Source: Adineta ricciae
Taxonomy: Eukaryota; Rotifera; Eurotatoria; Adinetida; Adinetidae
Direction of reading: 5' to 3'
Assembly: GCA_905250025.1 (NCBI GenBank)
Contig: CAJNOJ010000129.1
Span: 213,306-277,305, forward strand
DNA: 64,000 bases
The first letter of the stretch is position 1. The number at the start of each line of letters is the position of its first letter. Below the pieces are notes generated by a model. The model was not told the origin of the DNA. It saw nothing but the letters and a program-made list of their open reading frames with translations, and made no database searches. Of this stretch, positions 35,363 to 48,502 are shown piece by piece. Made by a program: the position numbers and the translations under genes.

Positions 35363-36945
35363 TTAAACATCAAGCATTTGTTCGCACAGTTGACCAGTAA
35401 AACCATAGTCGCATTCGCAGAACATACGTTGATATCCTTCGCTCTGTTCAGTTAGACAAGTTCCGTGTTGACAGAGATTTTCATGACAATTACAATGAAT
35501 ATCATCGAGTAAACATTTCGGTAGAACTGATTCAGGAAGCGATGTACTGCATGAGAGTTTCATGTAGAGATGATGGCGACGATGATACTTCACATGGATT
35601 GTACCATCGTTTTGAATGAAATTAGACGAGAGAAGAATACATTCTAAGAAAATCAAGACAAGATTAGATATGGCTTAGATTTTGATAAACTGATGTTAAT
35701 TGCTCAGTTTCACAGTATGTGACCGGTAGATTTCTGAACTCGTTTTCTCGCTTCTTTCTCTTCGTCACATCCATCTTATTCAAATACAGATCAATGCATC
35801 TTTTCATTACTTAATCAAATTATGTCATCGACTGACAAATAACTCATTGTACTCGCTGCTATTCTCGATTTCTCTAATTGAACACGGAATGAGATAAATG
35901 ATTATTTGTCTATTTACCAGATCGCTTTTCGATGAATTCAATGCCCTGAAACAAGATTAGTTTCCTTTCTACATCACAAATATAAAGCGAGCTACATACG
36001 ATGCAGTTCACCATTGTCGAACACAAATATTGACATTGTATTTCGGATAGATTAGGTAATCTCTGAATCATCTCTTTGTCATGTTTACTAGAACAGTACC
36101 ATTAAGAAGGAAAAATACGAGTATTACTTACTGTTGACCTTGACCGAAATATTCGAAGTGACATACAGGTATTTGGTCCTCAGACAATGGATTATTTGTG
36201 TCAACTAACCCTTGACATGATCTTTTAGCGAATACGATCCCTGATTTACTCGATGTCAATTCCCATGGATTCGTGGAACGTAATAATTGACATTGGTGAC
36301 GTTGTACACCACGTGTCTCCATATCAATTTTCAAAATGAAAGAATAGAATATTCTCTCATGACGTCCTACTTGATATTGAACACCAGCACATCGACGAAC
36401 AGATGAGCAAAGTTCTTGACAAGCTAAATATGACGTACCGATCAATGTATAAGATTTGAAAATATTCGGATGTTGCGCACGTTGCCAAGGTAAACTATCG
36501 AAAGATCAAATTGCAAATCGTTCTCACGATGTGTAAACTTCGGTACATACGCATCGTAGAGACAATGAGTATTCAAGCCTTGTAATTGCTCGATATGCGA
36601 TAGAAAAGAAGACTTTTCCGAGCAGTCAGCAGACTCTGCTTGTATATAGTTCGATTGATAAGGTCGATAAAGCGAATTCTTCCGAATAGTTTGAAATAGA
36701 TAACAACGTTGAAACTGTTCGTTGAATCTTGCTGTTGAACATCGTTTGTTAACCGAACATCGCTGTTTACATATTTTTTCGTTGTTAATAGCATGTTCAA
36801 TTCCTAGCAAGTAGTGTCCACTCGAGCTCTTCAGATGACGGCGATTCGGAAGGCAACGAGTAGGATTAGAATAAGAAGAAGATTGAACACGATTATAATT
36901 CAGAATAAGTAGTAGAATCGCAATGACATAGACACTATTGTACAT
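35363..36945 (-). CDS. Secreted PAN/apple and EGF-like protein
   Basis: Five exons, 36945-36551, 36494-36132, 36087-36000, 35945-35918 and 35643-35363, give 384 aa in frame. A signal peptide (MYNSVYVIAILLLILNYNRV) leads to two PAN/apple-like modules. Both have the pattern of an initial Gly, then C-x3-C and C-x4-5-Y/F: GIEHAINNEKICKQRCSVN, and IGTSYLACQELCSSVRRCAG. The C-terminus is an EGF-like domain: DDIHCNCHENLCQHGTCL, then CECDYGFTGQLCE. There is no transmembrane segment or GPI-type tail, so it is likely secreted. PAN domains bind proteins or carbohydrates. Exon 1 continues in another frame at first sight, but a 56-bp GTATGT...TAG intron resolves this. Partner and role unknown. Confidence 0.75.
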
Positions 36946-37347
36946 CGAGCATTTTCATTTGTGTAACCATGGCGATTTCTATTACTTCATAGTGTTTTTT
37001 TTCCTTTCGTTCTAGAATATCTTTTGATTAATGAATAGCTGGGCGACTCTAGTTTGTAGACAGTACCGATAATGTTTTTCCGAAGATATATGGTGTGATT
37101 GCCAAAGTTATCTAAAAGCGCTTGAAAACACTTGTGAACTGTTAGTATAGTAGAGTGTACTTGAGAGTGAATGATAAAATAGCAATCATGGTGCTCCTAC
37201 TGCTCGATCTGTTATTTGTTTTCTATAGAATGCGTAAAAACAACTTTTTAACGTAGACACTGATGCCGAGAAATATTTTATATTCAAAATTATACTTGTT
37301 AATTTCTTCGGAGAAAAAGACAACAAGCTCGATCTTCAATTGTTTTC
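36946..37347. other. Intergenic region
   Basis: 402 bp: promoter of the PAN/EGF gene and 3' region of the vWA gene. Nothing else seen. Confidence 0.5.
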
Positions 37348-40300
37348 TTATGAGTTCCATTGAACAACTAATTTGGGATTAGGATGTGAATTATGGTAAC
37401 CATGACGATTAGGAATGTCCGAAAGACGGTAAACATGTCCACAAGTACGACCGTTCATTAAACGGTCTAAATTATCCCATTCGTCGGCTAACACTTCTCG
37501 AACACGATTAATGATGGACCGATCAGGAAACCAAGCGAGGCCATTACTGATAACATCGAATTCTTTTTCTGCATCTTTATGTTCTTTGTAACGACCAGTA
37601 AAAATGATGGATATTTTCATTGATAATAAAGGCACTTGTTTTTGACTTCGATCTAACAATAAGCTCATGATCGTATCGAATATTTTTCCACCGCGTGTGG
37701 GTGCATAGACCATCATTCTTCCAAGAAACACGCCAATGTCATTGGTTAACACTGCTCGTCGTGCCAATTCTAACGCACGTATTTGTTCGACTTTATTTGC
37801 TGATAGCCGTTGACGGTTGGAGTCGAATTCTTCGTGCGCAACGGTGAGAATCTTTCGGTAGTCGGTTTGAGCATTGAAAAATGTTTTATCCAAGACAGAA
37901 GAATTAATTGATTCGTTCGAGTGAAAACGAAGGCATTGAACAAGCATGGATCGAAGTATGAGACATTCTTGTTCATCCGACATATCCATCATACGAATGC
38001 CTAATCGATTGAGAACGTTTTGAATTGGTTTCGTTGAAAAAGATGATAGTAATTCATTCATTTTCGAACGAACTTTATCATTCATTTCACTGATTGGTCT
38101 TTCGGGTATCTCGAATTCAATGGTGAGGTCTTCAGTCGGAGCTTGAGAAGTGTTTGCATTTAATTTCAATACCGATCGAGCATACGCACCGAATCGACCA
38201 TCATTTGTTCGAGTATTTTTAGTTTTCACATACGATATACTCTGAATGTCGATATCTTCAGAATTACTAGCATTAACATCGTCATCCGTACCGTATAATA
38301 ACCCTTGTAGATGTTCGACAACTACATTTTCTGATGTACCGTGATAGATGTAGGCGAAATGTCGTCGATATAACTCTTCGACAATGGCATAGCGAAGTGT
38401 ATCATCAATAGTTTTGATGCCCGATGCATGGATGTAGCCGAAGAGTGTCATCATGTTTTGAATGTGCGCTTTACTGCGGCCAGTTGGTCCACCCATGAAC
38501 TTCTTCAACAAATCATTCTCTGCACCAAGATATTGAAGTGTTCGTGGAAGAAGTGCATGGCACAAGCGCGTAAATTCATGAAGAATGATTTCTTCTCGTT
38601 CAGACCCATTTTCTCGACTGGCATTCATCATTTGTCCAAGAATAGAATAAAGACCAAGTAATTGATCATCTTTATAACCACTAATATCAAGTGTAAATAA
38701 ATAGCCGAGCGTTGGTTCTAACATTACCTGAACACGTTCGAAATGTGCATCACATATGTAGAGAGGTAGAAATGTATTGATAGGCTCAGCAGCCACACCT
38801 CGAGTAAATTCTGACTTTTGTTGAGTCGGATTTTTCGAAGTTAGGTTAGTACTAGTCGTCGGTGCATTCGTTTTCGACGGAATAAAACCTCCATGAAGTT
38901 GAGCAGCATCACCAATATTGATTTTCATTTTAATCGCATCATCACATGCCGAACGAGAAAGAATTGTAACAGATACATCTTTCACTGAGATCAATGTTGG
39001 CGCGTCGACAACATGTTCTTGTCGTTCAACAACAAGACCAACACCCATTATATCATCGCGACTATCGACCATCATATCTCGGCAATTGTTTAATGTTAAA
39101 CAGCACGTAAAAGTGACCAAGTCTATGTTATCGAAGACTGTGTTTTCATCGAATTTCAGTCCATCAAGTTTAGAATCGATTAACTGCAGACTTGCCTGAT
39201 TGCGAACAGCGCGTTGGTTCATTCGTCGTTGGCGTGATGATTTCGAAAATCTTCACAAAAAAGAGAGGATTACCATATGAGAAAAGAAACGAACACTATC
39301 TTACTTATCTGCGTATCTTAAATCATTCATTTTGGCCAATGCTGCCGTCTGATTTAACGTACCTCGTGCGATGTCTGCCATGATAGCATGTATAGCGTCT
39401 AAACGTGTTTGAAGTTCAGCACGGAATTCCATAGCCAATCGTCGATCAGTTTTACTTCCTCCAACGCTGCTTCCAAACATTTTAATACCTTGTAATTCGC
39501 TTTGAATTTCATCCAATTCCTGTTGAGTAGTCACCTCTGTAGCACGTCTAGACAAAGTTTTCAGATGAAAAATCGTATCTGGTTCACTATATTCTGGTAC
39601 AACATGATACTGGTTGCCTGCGATGTTAATTTGAATTGGCAATTTGATGTTGTCCACCAAAGATAACCAACATTCTGCTTCGACATGATCTACATCCGTC
39701 ATTTCACCAGTGATTTTAATTGGTTCTTTGATACCGGGTAATTCAATCAAAAACTCAACTGCTGTATCAGCGAATTCGAATAGTTCACGAAATTTCTCAT
39801 CGAGACCTACTGAACCTTGTGCATATCGATAGATACCTTCGGTTGTACCTAAACTTTTCAACGCCATCATCATGTTTAAATCATGGTCAGCCGAATACCC
39901 AATGACATGGACAACCGAGTTTGTCTGCAATTTTTTTAAAAATGCACTCATTTTCGTTTGAGCATCTTGGATTGCACCTGGACGATTACAAGAATCACAT
40001 CCATCGGTCATAAAAATTATGACAATTCGTTTTTCAGTACCCAACTCCTTCACAGTCTTTCTAATTTGTTCAAATACTAATCAACAAATTATGTCCATAC
40101 ACATCTCGTACAAATCCTCAGAAAGAACAATACCTTTCACAAAATCGGTCGATCCACTTGCTGTTGTAAAGGCGATCGCAGCTAAATCTGTGATCGATAC
40201 ACTATCGTTATATGTAATGACAATTGGTTGCTGACTAGGATCTTGTCCAACCAATTGGCTCATCTCGTGTATTGCTTTAACAGCTGATTGAACTTGTCTC

Positions 40301-40505
40301 CATGGGCCTATTTGAATTTTTCCGTGACATTGATTAATTATATTAAACAATCGGTTTTACCTCCACTCATCGATCCCGATCGATCAATAACAAGAATAAT
40401 TTGCGAAAGATAACTTTCATTTTGCTTATCATTCTGAAATGGCGCGCGTAGTTTGACTAACGAAGGTGCATTAACACCCGAAGACACAACTGTGCATGTA
40501 GCCAT
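37348..40505 (-). CDS. von Willebrand factor A domain protein, 997 aa
   Basis: Four exons, 40505-40361, 40307-40134, 40076-39305 and 39250-37348, join in frame to 997 aa. The vWA domain (about 35-220) begins IILVIDRSGSMSGG with a complete MIDAS D-x-S-x-S (D41, S43, S45). The threonine motif GSTDFVKVFEQI and the aspartate motif IIFMTDGCDS follow. There is no signal peptide, so the protein is probably intracellular. Residues 220-330 look like a beta-sandwich, followed by a helical stretch (FRAELQTRLDAIHAIMADIA). The C-terminal about 600 residues have no domain I recognise; they are mixed alpha/beta with a linker rich in Thr/Asn. Intracellular vWA proteins of this kind usually serve metal-dependent protein binding. 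Function unknown. Confidence 0.78.
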
Positions 40506-41331
40506 AGTTTGCTGTGTAATGTTTTATTCAAAATACTAACACACGACCGACATTTTTATTATGTGACGTTTCGCAATAATTGTGAAATTACCGTAATATT
40601 ACATGAGATATATAGTGCAATAGTTTTAAACATGTCAATCATTACTAACACACTTTGAAAGAAATTAAATACATTTCCTCGTGAAGTCAACGAGTTTATA
40701 TATTTTCATACATGCCTGCGTTGCGTTTGACTCATTCGACTACTCAATACAAAGTGAACTTTTAAGATACGGATACTCGTATCCTTGCTTTTATCTTTAA
40801 GAATTAGACGGGTTGATATCAACCCTAGGAATTATATGAGATTGTACTACTAACTAATCGAAACTTGTTGTGCTTGTGTTACTTGTCTATTGCATTTATA
40901 CAACTTAAAGATAAAGACGATTTGCTGCTAGATATTTTGTACATTATTACTTAAGCACTGATGCAAGAAGAAACATAGTAATTTTGATTTTTGATAAATG
41001 TGTGGTCCTAGATGAGAACGTTTGATTTTACATGCGTAGACTGCACAATCGGATGTGCTTTTCGTCAATAGGTCATACACATGTATACGACAAGATTACC
41101 TTCTTTTATACTGCTTTCGTGAACGGATCGAAGAGGAGGAGGAAGAAGAAGAAGAGAGACTAAGCCGATAGTGAATGTGGATTGTTTTGAATACATAGTT
41201 TCTCTTCATGTTCTCTTCTGATCATGAATGAATGTTTCGGAGTAGAAATATTTACTCAATCTTAGCTTATAACAAAATTGTTCAAACTGACACAAAGCTT
41301 TCTACTCTATCTTCGAACGAAGAGAACAAGC
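40506..41331. other. Divergent promoter region, vWA / chitin-binding gene
   Basis: 826 bp of AT-rich DNA between two outward-facing genes. It contains a GA-rich strand (agaggaggaggaagaagaagaag at 41131-41153). No gene seen. Confidence 0.5.
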
Positions 41332-42739
41332 ATGCTTCGACTGTGTCTTCTTTGTTTGATCATCAATATTCACAGTAAATTTTCGATGTACTGTGAACAA
41401 TATTTATCTGGAGTTTTTTTTTCAAATACTTAGGTGCTTTTTCGAAAACGGATGAATTCGCCTGCCCAAAAGATGGTCGATGGCCTCATCCAGGAGATTG
41501 TGAAAAGTAAAATTTCTGATCACTGAAAATTTTGTGCCTCATGAAATATTGATTTTAGATATTATACTTGTAATACAGGAATCAGTATCGAAGGATGGTG
41601 AGTTGACGACGTTCGAAGAAAACCGTTACTGTAACACGTCGAATGACTGTTGTTGGCCACTTTTTTAGGTGTGGCGGTGGTATGTCCTATGATCCTGATC
41701 ATCAGCGGTGTGACTTAACGAAGAATATCGAATGTCAAAACGGTGAAAGGCCAAACTGGACACCACCAGAAGGCTGTAAAATCATGCTTTTGTTTCATTG
41801 TACATTTCCTTTAATGTAACAAAAATTTAGGGGGGCAAAGTGAAAGTGTAACAGGTTATGTTGTGACAAAAACAACTTCTCGTACTCCAAGCGATGATGA
41901 TGAGCACATTGACGAAAATCATGAAGTGACAAAGAAGACACGTGCATCAAAGAAACGGAAAACAACAGTCAAACCAATTACTGTTGCTTCAAAGATCGCA
42001 CGTGATCGAGTGACATTACCCATATTCCAGCTTGTTGAAAGTAGCGACTGTACATTCCAAGGCAATATGCCCGATCCAGATAATTGTCAATGTAATTATG
42101 CGAATAGTTTTCTACCGTAAGACATGTCGCTCTCTGTATTATTTTCATAGTTTATTACACCTGCCGAGAAGATGTTGTGACACGTGTTCATTGTCCAGAG
42201 AGGCAGTTATTCGACGAAGATCTACGAATATGCAATGATCATCGAAAGGTTTTCTGTGGCAATCGGCCGGTGAATGAACGTGGCAATGATCCATGTATGA
42301 GCTTGACTCGTTTTTTTTTTCATTACAGAAGCACATGTTCTTTTCGATTAGGTGTTTTTCAAGCAAATGGCTGGTACGCCGATCATGAGAGTCAATGTGG
42401 ATCGTACTATCTGTGTACTGAACATCGTAAAACAAAGATGGGCAAATGTCTAGGGGGAGCAAAATGGAATGCTGCGAAACATCGATGTGACGATCCGAAA
42501 AATGTACTTGCACCTTGTAATATTTCTTTTTTCCCTGATTATTTGTCATTAGTTTCCTTTTTATAGGTGGACTTCGAAGTAATCATGCTGTTTCATGGTC
42601 TCATCAACATGATTTCACTATGGTGATCATATTTTTATCGTTTTTTCTGCTTGTTAATATGCTGAAACATTCATCGACGTTGGGGAGAATAATAATACAA
42701 AAAAAAATTAATGACGCACTTTCGATGTTTATGTTGTAG
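41332..42739 (+). CDS. Chitin-binding protein with three peritrophin-A (CBM14) domains
   Basis: Exons 41332-41374, 41434-41506, 41559-41597, 41669-41775, 41831-42091, 42151-42516 and 42567-42739 give 353 aa in frame. A signal peptide (MLRLCLLCLIINIHS) is followed by CBM14 domain 1 (CPKDGRWPHPGDCEKYYTC ... WCGGGMSYD ... C), a Lys/Thr-rich linker, domain 2 (SSDCTFQGNMPDPDNCQFYY ... CPERQLFD ... C) and domain 3 (TCSFRLGVFQANGWYADH ... CGSYYLC ... KWNAAKHRC ... LAPC). The six-cysteine spacing fits the family. The last exon adds a hydrophobic segment (MVIIFLSFFLLVNML), so the protein may be membrane-anchored. CBM14 proteins bind chitin in extracellular matrices; in rotifers this could be trophi, lorica or egg shell (inference). 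Chitin-binding genes are often gut- or cuticle-expressed. Confidence 0.85.
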
Positions 42740-43945
42740 ATAATAAAGGGAGACGGCGCATATAATTAATAATCTCTTCTCTTTTTCTTCTACTTCTCCT
42801 TCTCGATTGTATGCTCCCCGCTAAAGAAATACTATCCGATTCTGCCCATCAAGTATGTCGTTATCTAAATTGAGACGAGTTTTTAATAATATATAAAGAA
42901 ACGAAGAAAGACCATTTTCTATCATTGAATTCACCATTTTTTTTTCGTGTTTTGGCAGAATCTTAAATTATCGAACAGTACCTACCATCTTCCTTCTTCT
43001 TCCGTTGCTTTCACATGAAGAAAGAAAATGACAAGATCAATCTATTCAGAACTAATATGATAACACTTCCTATCAAGTAAACCATACCATAAAAGACCGA
43101 CTTTCAATACACTCTTCTCAATGACATACTAGAATTTTCAAGAGCAATTTCCGCATTTGTTCTATTTGTCTACACACACAATGATAATTTAGATTTTTTT
43201 TCCTGAGAGAAAAATGAATATTTATCTATATTTTATATATTACAATCAACTTCTGATCGACATCATCGTCAGGCTTTTTTTATATGCAAACACATGCGAG
43301 ATGTTATGATGCATAGTATATTCAATAATTGCATGATAGGGGAATCTTCAAATAGTAACATCATCAAATGCATTAGTAAAAACGGTCGAAACGAGAATAG
43401 AAACGCTTATGACACAAATTGTTAGTTTGAAAAAAAACGTAAGAAAAACAATCTTTTACTGTCGTTCGCACATTGACGTCAGAGGGTTTGTGAATAGGTG
43501 AAGTGGAGAAGATCGATGCGATAGATACAAATGTCTTGGCATTAGTTTTTAAGAGTAAGATTCAATCAAATCCAAGTGAATTGATCAAGATTAAATTGCT
43601 AACGATTACATGAATATGAAGATCACGTCGACTTATACTTGCGTATTATCCTTTCCAGAAAGATAACAGTAAAGGATATATATGCTAGCAGAGAATCGAG
43701 CAAAAGCAGCTGACAAAAAGGCCTTCTAGTTCGCCCAATCACATGAGTCATAATATACTTGTTATGAAGTAGACATAGCAAGAGATTTTTCTTTCTTTGT
43801 CGTCTATCTTTACTCTCTTGTGGATGGTCTGATGCTCACATCATTTTTCTTTCCCAGGAAGTCGATTATATACTAACGTCGAATCGAATACCATGTTTGC
43901 TTTTACTTTAGATGAAATAATTCCTCGTTGACTACCCGACAGACA
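42740..43945. other. Intergenic region
   Basis: 1.2 kb of AT-rich DNA upstream of the OATP gene. It contains a CRE-like word ttgacgtcag near 43475. No gene supported. Confidence 0.45.
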
Positions 43946-46245
43946 ATGAATCAAAGCGATGATGACGGTACCATGGTCGATTCTTCAACAACAAAGTCGA
44001 AACAATCAATATCAACATCGGAAAAAGTCATCTTCATTCTCGTTTGTCTCTGTAACCTGATTCAAAATTCGATTGTTGGCGGAGCTAACAACGCGATTAT
44101 GACAACACTAGAATCCGGTTTTTATATGACGTCAACAGAAACTGGCTTATTTCAATCGGTCTATGAACTTGTGGCCATATTTTCTTACCCAATTATTGGA
44201 TACTTCGGAGATCGAAGCCGGAGAAAAGTACGCTGGATTGCAATATCAATGGGTGTGTTAGCAATTGGCTTTCTCGTCATGTCCTTTCCACATTTACTAG
44301 AGTCGAAGCGTGGTAAACCGCCGTTAGATCCACGCGTTGCTGATCATTTAACATTATGTAATCCAAATCGAACTATTAGCGTGTGTTCATTCTCGAATAA
44401 TCTACGATTTTTAAGTCATTTAAAATATGTTTTCTATTTATCGAATGTTATCAATGCATGCGGATCTGCTGCACTTCCGACATTAGCTGTTACATTGATC
44501 GAAGATATATTCTCACAGGAAAAGGCACCGATTGCTCAAGGTTTGATAATTAAATATGCAAACGATTTGAAAATTATGTTTGCCTTTCTCTACAGGAATA
44601 TATTATGCCGTTGGCGGAATCGGCATTGGTCTTGGTTTTCTTGCAACCTCTCAATTCTTAAACGTTTATACATATATAAAAAAGCCTGTCTGGTTAACAC
44701 CGAATTATTCGGAATGGGTTGGCGCTTGGTGGCTTGTCTACGCACTGTGTACATGTCTCAGTCTGATTCTTTGTTTACTCCTATGCATCTTTGATATAAG
44801 TCGTCATCATCGTTATTTTGCATCAAGAAGACCGCGACAATCGTCAATTAACCCAACCTTTCAAGTCGTTTCAGCATCAGCAATCACTGAAACGCGTGTG
44901 TCGCGTGCAAGTTCATCTGTAACTAATTTGAGTTTGAGTATCAATGGAATTCAAAATGAGTCCTTATTAACGGTCGAACAACCAGTGTCAAGTATAAATG
45001 AAGATGAATCCGCTCAAAACAAAGATTTTTGCATTGATATGGTATCATTAATCAAACATTTACTCTTTAATCTGCGTTATATTGGTGTGACTGGATGTGC
45101 TGTTATTGAAGCTCTGTTAATTAAAGGCTATTTAGCTTTTCTAAGTAAACACATTGAATATCAATTTCGAACAACATCTTCTCATTCGAGTGTTTTTATG
45201 GGAGTTATATCTTTATTTTCTGTTATTTTTGGTACGCCTTTGGGTGCATATTTTGTTAAGCGATTTGATATGAACGGTCGACAATGTGCCAAATTTTGTT
45301 GTATAGTTTTGGCAGTGTCGTCTATTATCTTTCTTGGCCTAATGCTGCATTGTCGTGAACCAACTATTGGTAAAACTTGTTCTCAAAGAAATACATTTGT
45401 CTCAAGGATGACTTTCAATTAGGTACAACACATTCCATGCCTGTTATTTCTACAGCATTCGATGAAGATTTTTTCGATGAACCATTAGTGGAATCTGATC
45501 GTATTGAAAGTCCGTGTAAACGAAAGTGCAGTAAGTGACTTGACATTGACCTGGAAGGAACCACTTCGGTTCATTATTGTAGAATGCGATATGAATATTT
45601 ATCAACCAGTATGTGACTTAGCCAATCAAGAAACGTATCAAAATCCATGTTTACTGGGTTGTCGAAAACTACTCAAAGGAAAATACGCGGATTGTTCATG
45701 TTTACCGAAAAATAGTACAGTTAGTGCTGGTAAGATAGCTGCAAATTGAGCATGACAAACACCTTGTCATCACTATCTTGACTTTAGGGCGATGTAAAGA
45801 GCGTAAATGCACAATTAATCTCGTAATCACATTATGCGGTGCATTTATCGTTGTGTTTATGTCTTGTTGTGTGATTATACCGGCACTTAAATGTACTCTA
45901 TACAGTGTTGAATTGACTCATCGAGCATTTTCACTCGGATTCAAATCGACGATAACTAAATCATTCGGCTATCTTCCAGGTACGATACTTTTCGGTGCAA
46001 TTATAGATCGCACTTGTAAAACATGGATACGCGAAACATGTGGATATAAGTATCAATGTAAACATTATAATAATAAGCGTATGGCGGTATCGTTAGCATT
46101 GCTCGGCTTTGGCTTTCGAAGTCTATCGGCGTTGTTCTGTGGCTTATCATGGTATGCATATAGTAAAACATCAGATAAAAAGGAAGAGAAAAAATTGCAA
46201 ACAATTGCAACAACAATCAGTACGATCACAACCGCAGACATCTAG
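43946..46245 (+). CDS. SLCO: Organic anion transporting polypeptide (OATP/SLCO family)
   Basis: Five exons, 43946-44540, 44596-45369, 45423-45530, 45583-45729 and 45788-46245, give 693 aa. I took the ATG in MNQSDDDGTMVDSS. Twelve membrane segments are expected; visible landmarks are YELVAIFSYPIIGYFGDRSR (loop 2-3), the extracellular Cys pair (LCNPNRTISVCSF), GIYYAVGGIGIGLGFLA, the OATP signature WVGAWWLVYALC, and the Kazal-like Cys-rich loop between TM9 and TM10 (SPCKRKCSKCDMNIYQPVC, then PCLLGCRKLL and ADCSCLP). RTCKTWIRETCG precedes the last helix. OATPs are plasma-membrane exchangers for amphipathic organic anions such as steroid conjugates, prostanoids and xenobiotics. Substrate cannot be predicted. 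Aataaa-like signal near 46364. Confidence 0.93.
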
Positions 46246-46795
46246 TTGTAACGAATCAATTCTATGTTTGTTCTAGTCATTTAATACGAAATATACTTTA
46301 GTTTGTGAAGTGAATCTTTATTTTTTGATTTTCATAGTGAATATGTTGATGTATGACTATGTTAATAAAATGAATATTGAATAGAATACGAATGTACTCG
46401 GACTGATGATATTCAGCGAGAACTCACATTGTTCTTTTAACTCTAAACACAGTTCAAAAAGACGCTTTCAGGAAACTTATGACAATGCCATTCTCGACAA
46501 AAATCTAATGAGCACGCAATATATGACCAAAGAAAATGAAAATGGTCTAAAATTACATCGAGCTATGGATAATTTGAGCTGGCAAATTGCTCTCCAAAGA
46601 ACATCAAACGAGCTCGTGTATTGTCCTTGAATAATCTTTAGCAGAAGAAACAATGATCTATATTAAATTTTGTTTTGTTTCTTTTCTTTTCAAAACAAAA
46701 AAAACAATGACAATACGATCTTTTTTTCTTGTTATTCTTGTTTTTTCTTCTGATGTTCAAAAGTGAAAACTGTTGCCGACCAATAATTGCTTAAC
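46246..46795. other. 3' region between OATP and eL22, with a small ORF
   Basis: After the OATP polyadenylation area, an ATG at 46406 opens 74 codons on the plus strand (MIFSENSHCSFNSKHSSK ... ending ELVYCP) to 46630. The composition is protein-like, but there is no homology or splice context that I can see. The remainder is T-rich 3' UTR of eL22. Confidence 0.35.
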
Positions 46796-47583
46796 TTAAG
46801 CTTCTTCACCTTCATTTTCTTCTTGGTTGATATTGAAGTAACGTAATTCGTAAGCATCTTTAGAATTGGCAATAACACGTAACCAATCACGAAGTTCATG
46901 TTTTTTCAGGAATTTCTTTGTTAGATATTTCATGTAACTAAAATAGAAGTAGAAGGTTTAGACTGATCGAAACAAACCAAAGGAAATTCCAAGAATACAT
47001 ACCGTTTTGAAAGTGGAATTTCGGATGTAACAGATATTTTCGATTTCGCTCTTTCGATACCAACATTGCCAGTTAAATTTGATGTTTTACCATTGATCTT
47101 CATCTTTTCAAGTAAAAATCGTTCCTAAAAGTAAAATTATTCATTTGAAGAACAATAGAAACGACAACCAACGATACGTACGAAAGCATTGAGATCAAAA
47201 ATGCCATCTTCAACTGGATGTGAGCAATCGATGTAATATTTAATAGCCTTGTGTTTCTTTTTAGCACCACCTTTTGTTGTTGTCGATTTTTTCGTGACTT
47301 TTGTCGACGTTTTAGCCAAAGAGGATGTTGTTTTCTTTGTACTTGGTACAGTAGCCTTTGGTTTAGCTGGAGCTGGTGTTGTTGCTGGCGCAGTTGCTGG
47401 AGTAGCAGCTGGTTTTTTGGTTGCTTCTACTTTCTAAGAACAATTTGAGGATAGATGTAGAAAAGACAAGGGAATCAACCGTACTTCAGCTTTTGCTGGA
47501 GCTGGAGTTGCTGTAACGGTTTTTTTGGTAGCAACGGAAGCTTTCTTGGTAGCTGATGTAGCTGCTGTCTTTTTGTCCGTCAT
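46796..47583 (-). CDS. RPL22: Ribosomal protein eL22 with Ala/Lys-rich N-terminal extension
   Basis: Four exons, 47583-47485, 47433-47182, 47124-47003 and 46937-46796, give 204 aa. The C-terminal about 120 residues are eL22: [67 protein letters not shown] and an acidic tail. This is a large-subunit protein beside the exit tunnel that also binds RNA. The first about 85 residues are an Ala/Pro/Thr/Lys-rich, histone-H1-like extension ([20 protein letters not shown]...). A comparable extension is known for insect RpL22, so it is a plausible lineage feature. Four short introns are absent from the extension except one. Confidence 0.95.
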
Positions 47584-48502
47584 GTTGGAATTGGATATAA
47601 TGAAGACTAAAACAGGTCTAGAACAAATCAATGCAAAGTTGTCTTTAGAAATCGATAAAAAGAAGATAAATAACTGAGAACTGACAAGACATCCAATCTC
47701 TTGCGTTTTTATTTAGTATTATTTACTTCGGCGAAGTCCACATTTTATATTGGTTTTCTACATAAATTCTTAATTTTCAAAAGTCAAAGAAAAAGATTAT
47801 ATACTGAATAGATTCATAAAAAATTTAGTGAAAATTTAGTATTTTCAAGTTAAAGATTGTGTGACTATTTCAAGAAATTCATAGAGGTCGCTAGCGTCCA
47901 CATATATGATAGTAAATCAATCATCTTCCCCCGTAGCAGTGCTAGAAAAAAGTAAGTTAAATCAGAGTTGAACTAGCTTTGAACATGCCGCTAGTGTGAC
48001 TGAGTTTGTTTGGTTTAAATAATCTCTTCGGATTTATTTTGTTAACGCTCCAATGCAGCGCTGCATATCACCCTCGATCCCAGAAATTAGTAGACAAAAT
48101 AGTAGCAAATTGATCACTGATTTATGCATTAGTTTTATTTGCTTTTCTAAAAGAAAAACTTATATAGCGTTAAAATAATCGGCTTGAAATGCCAAAAGTT
48201 TGTCGGTTCGGTCCATGTACAGGAGACGAATATTAAATCGTCAGATCATCTCGATGCACGATTCGATTCCATACGATGTCTTGCTTTCTTATTCGAAGAA
48301 TTTTCTCTCATGCCAATTCATTTTATTTTCTACACCGCGTAATTGTTTATGTCGTCGGTGAATACGAAATCGAGTTAATCATATTATTTTTGCTGAAATG
48401 TGTAATGGCTAACAATCACGTCAACCAACAGTAATCTGAAGATTGTCTTTACATTTTTATTTTTAGACAACATGATCCCATACGAGTGAACTGCATGATC
48501 TA
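47584..48502. other. Intergenic region
   Basis: Promoter of eL22 and spacer before the RTA1-like relic. No gene supported. A short frame MPKVCRFGPCTGDEY at 48188 is followed by a stop. Confidence 0.45.

Noticed and set aside
36480..36560. Apparent frameshift in the PAN/EGF gene
   Set aside because: A 56-bp GTATGT...TAG intron restores a continuous frame, so the gene is intact.
40076..40134. Frame break in the vWA gene near EDLYEM
   Set aside because: A 57-bp intron starting GTATTG joins FVK to VFEQIRKTV, giving a normal vWA domain.
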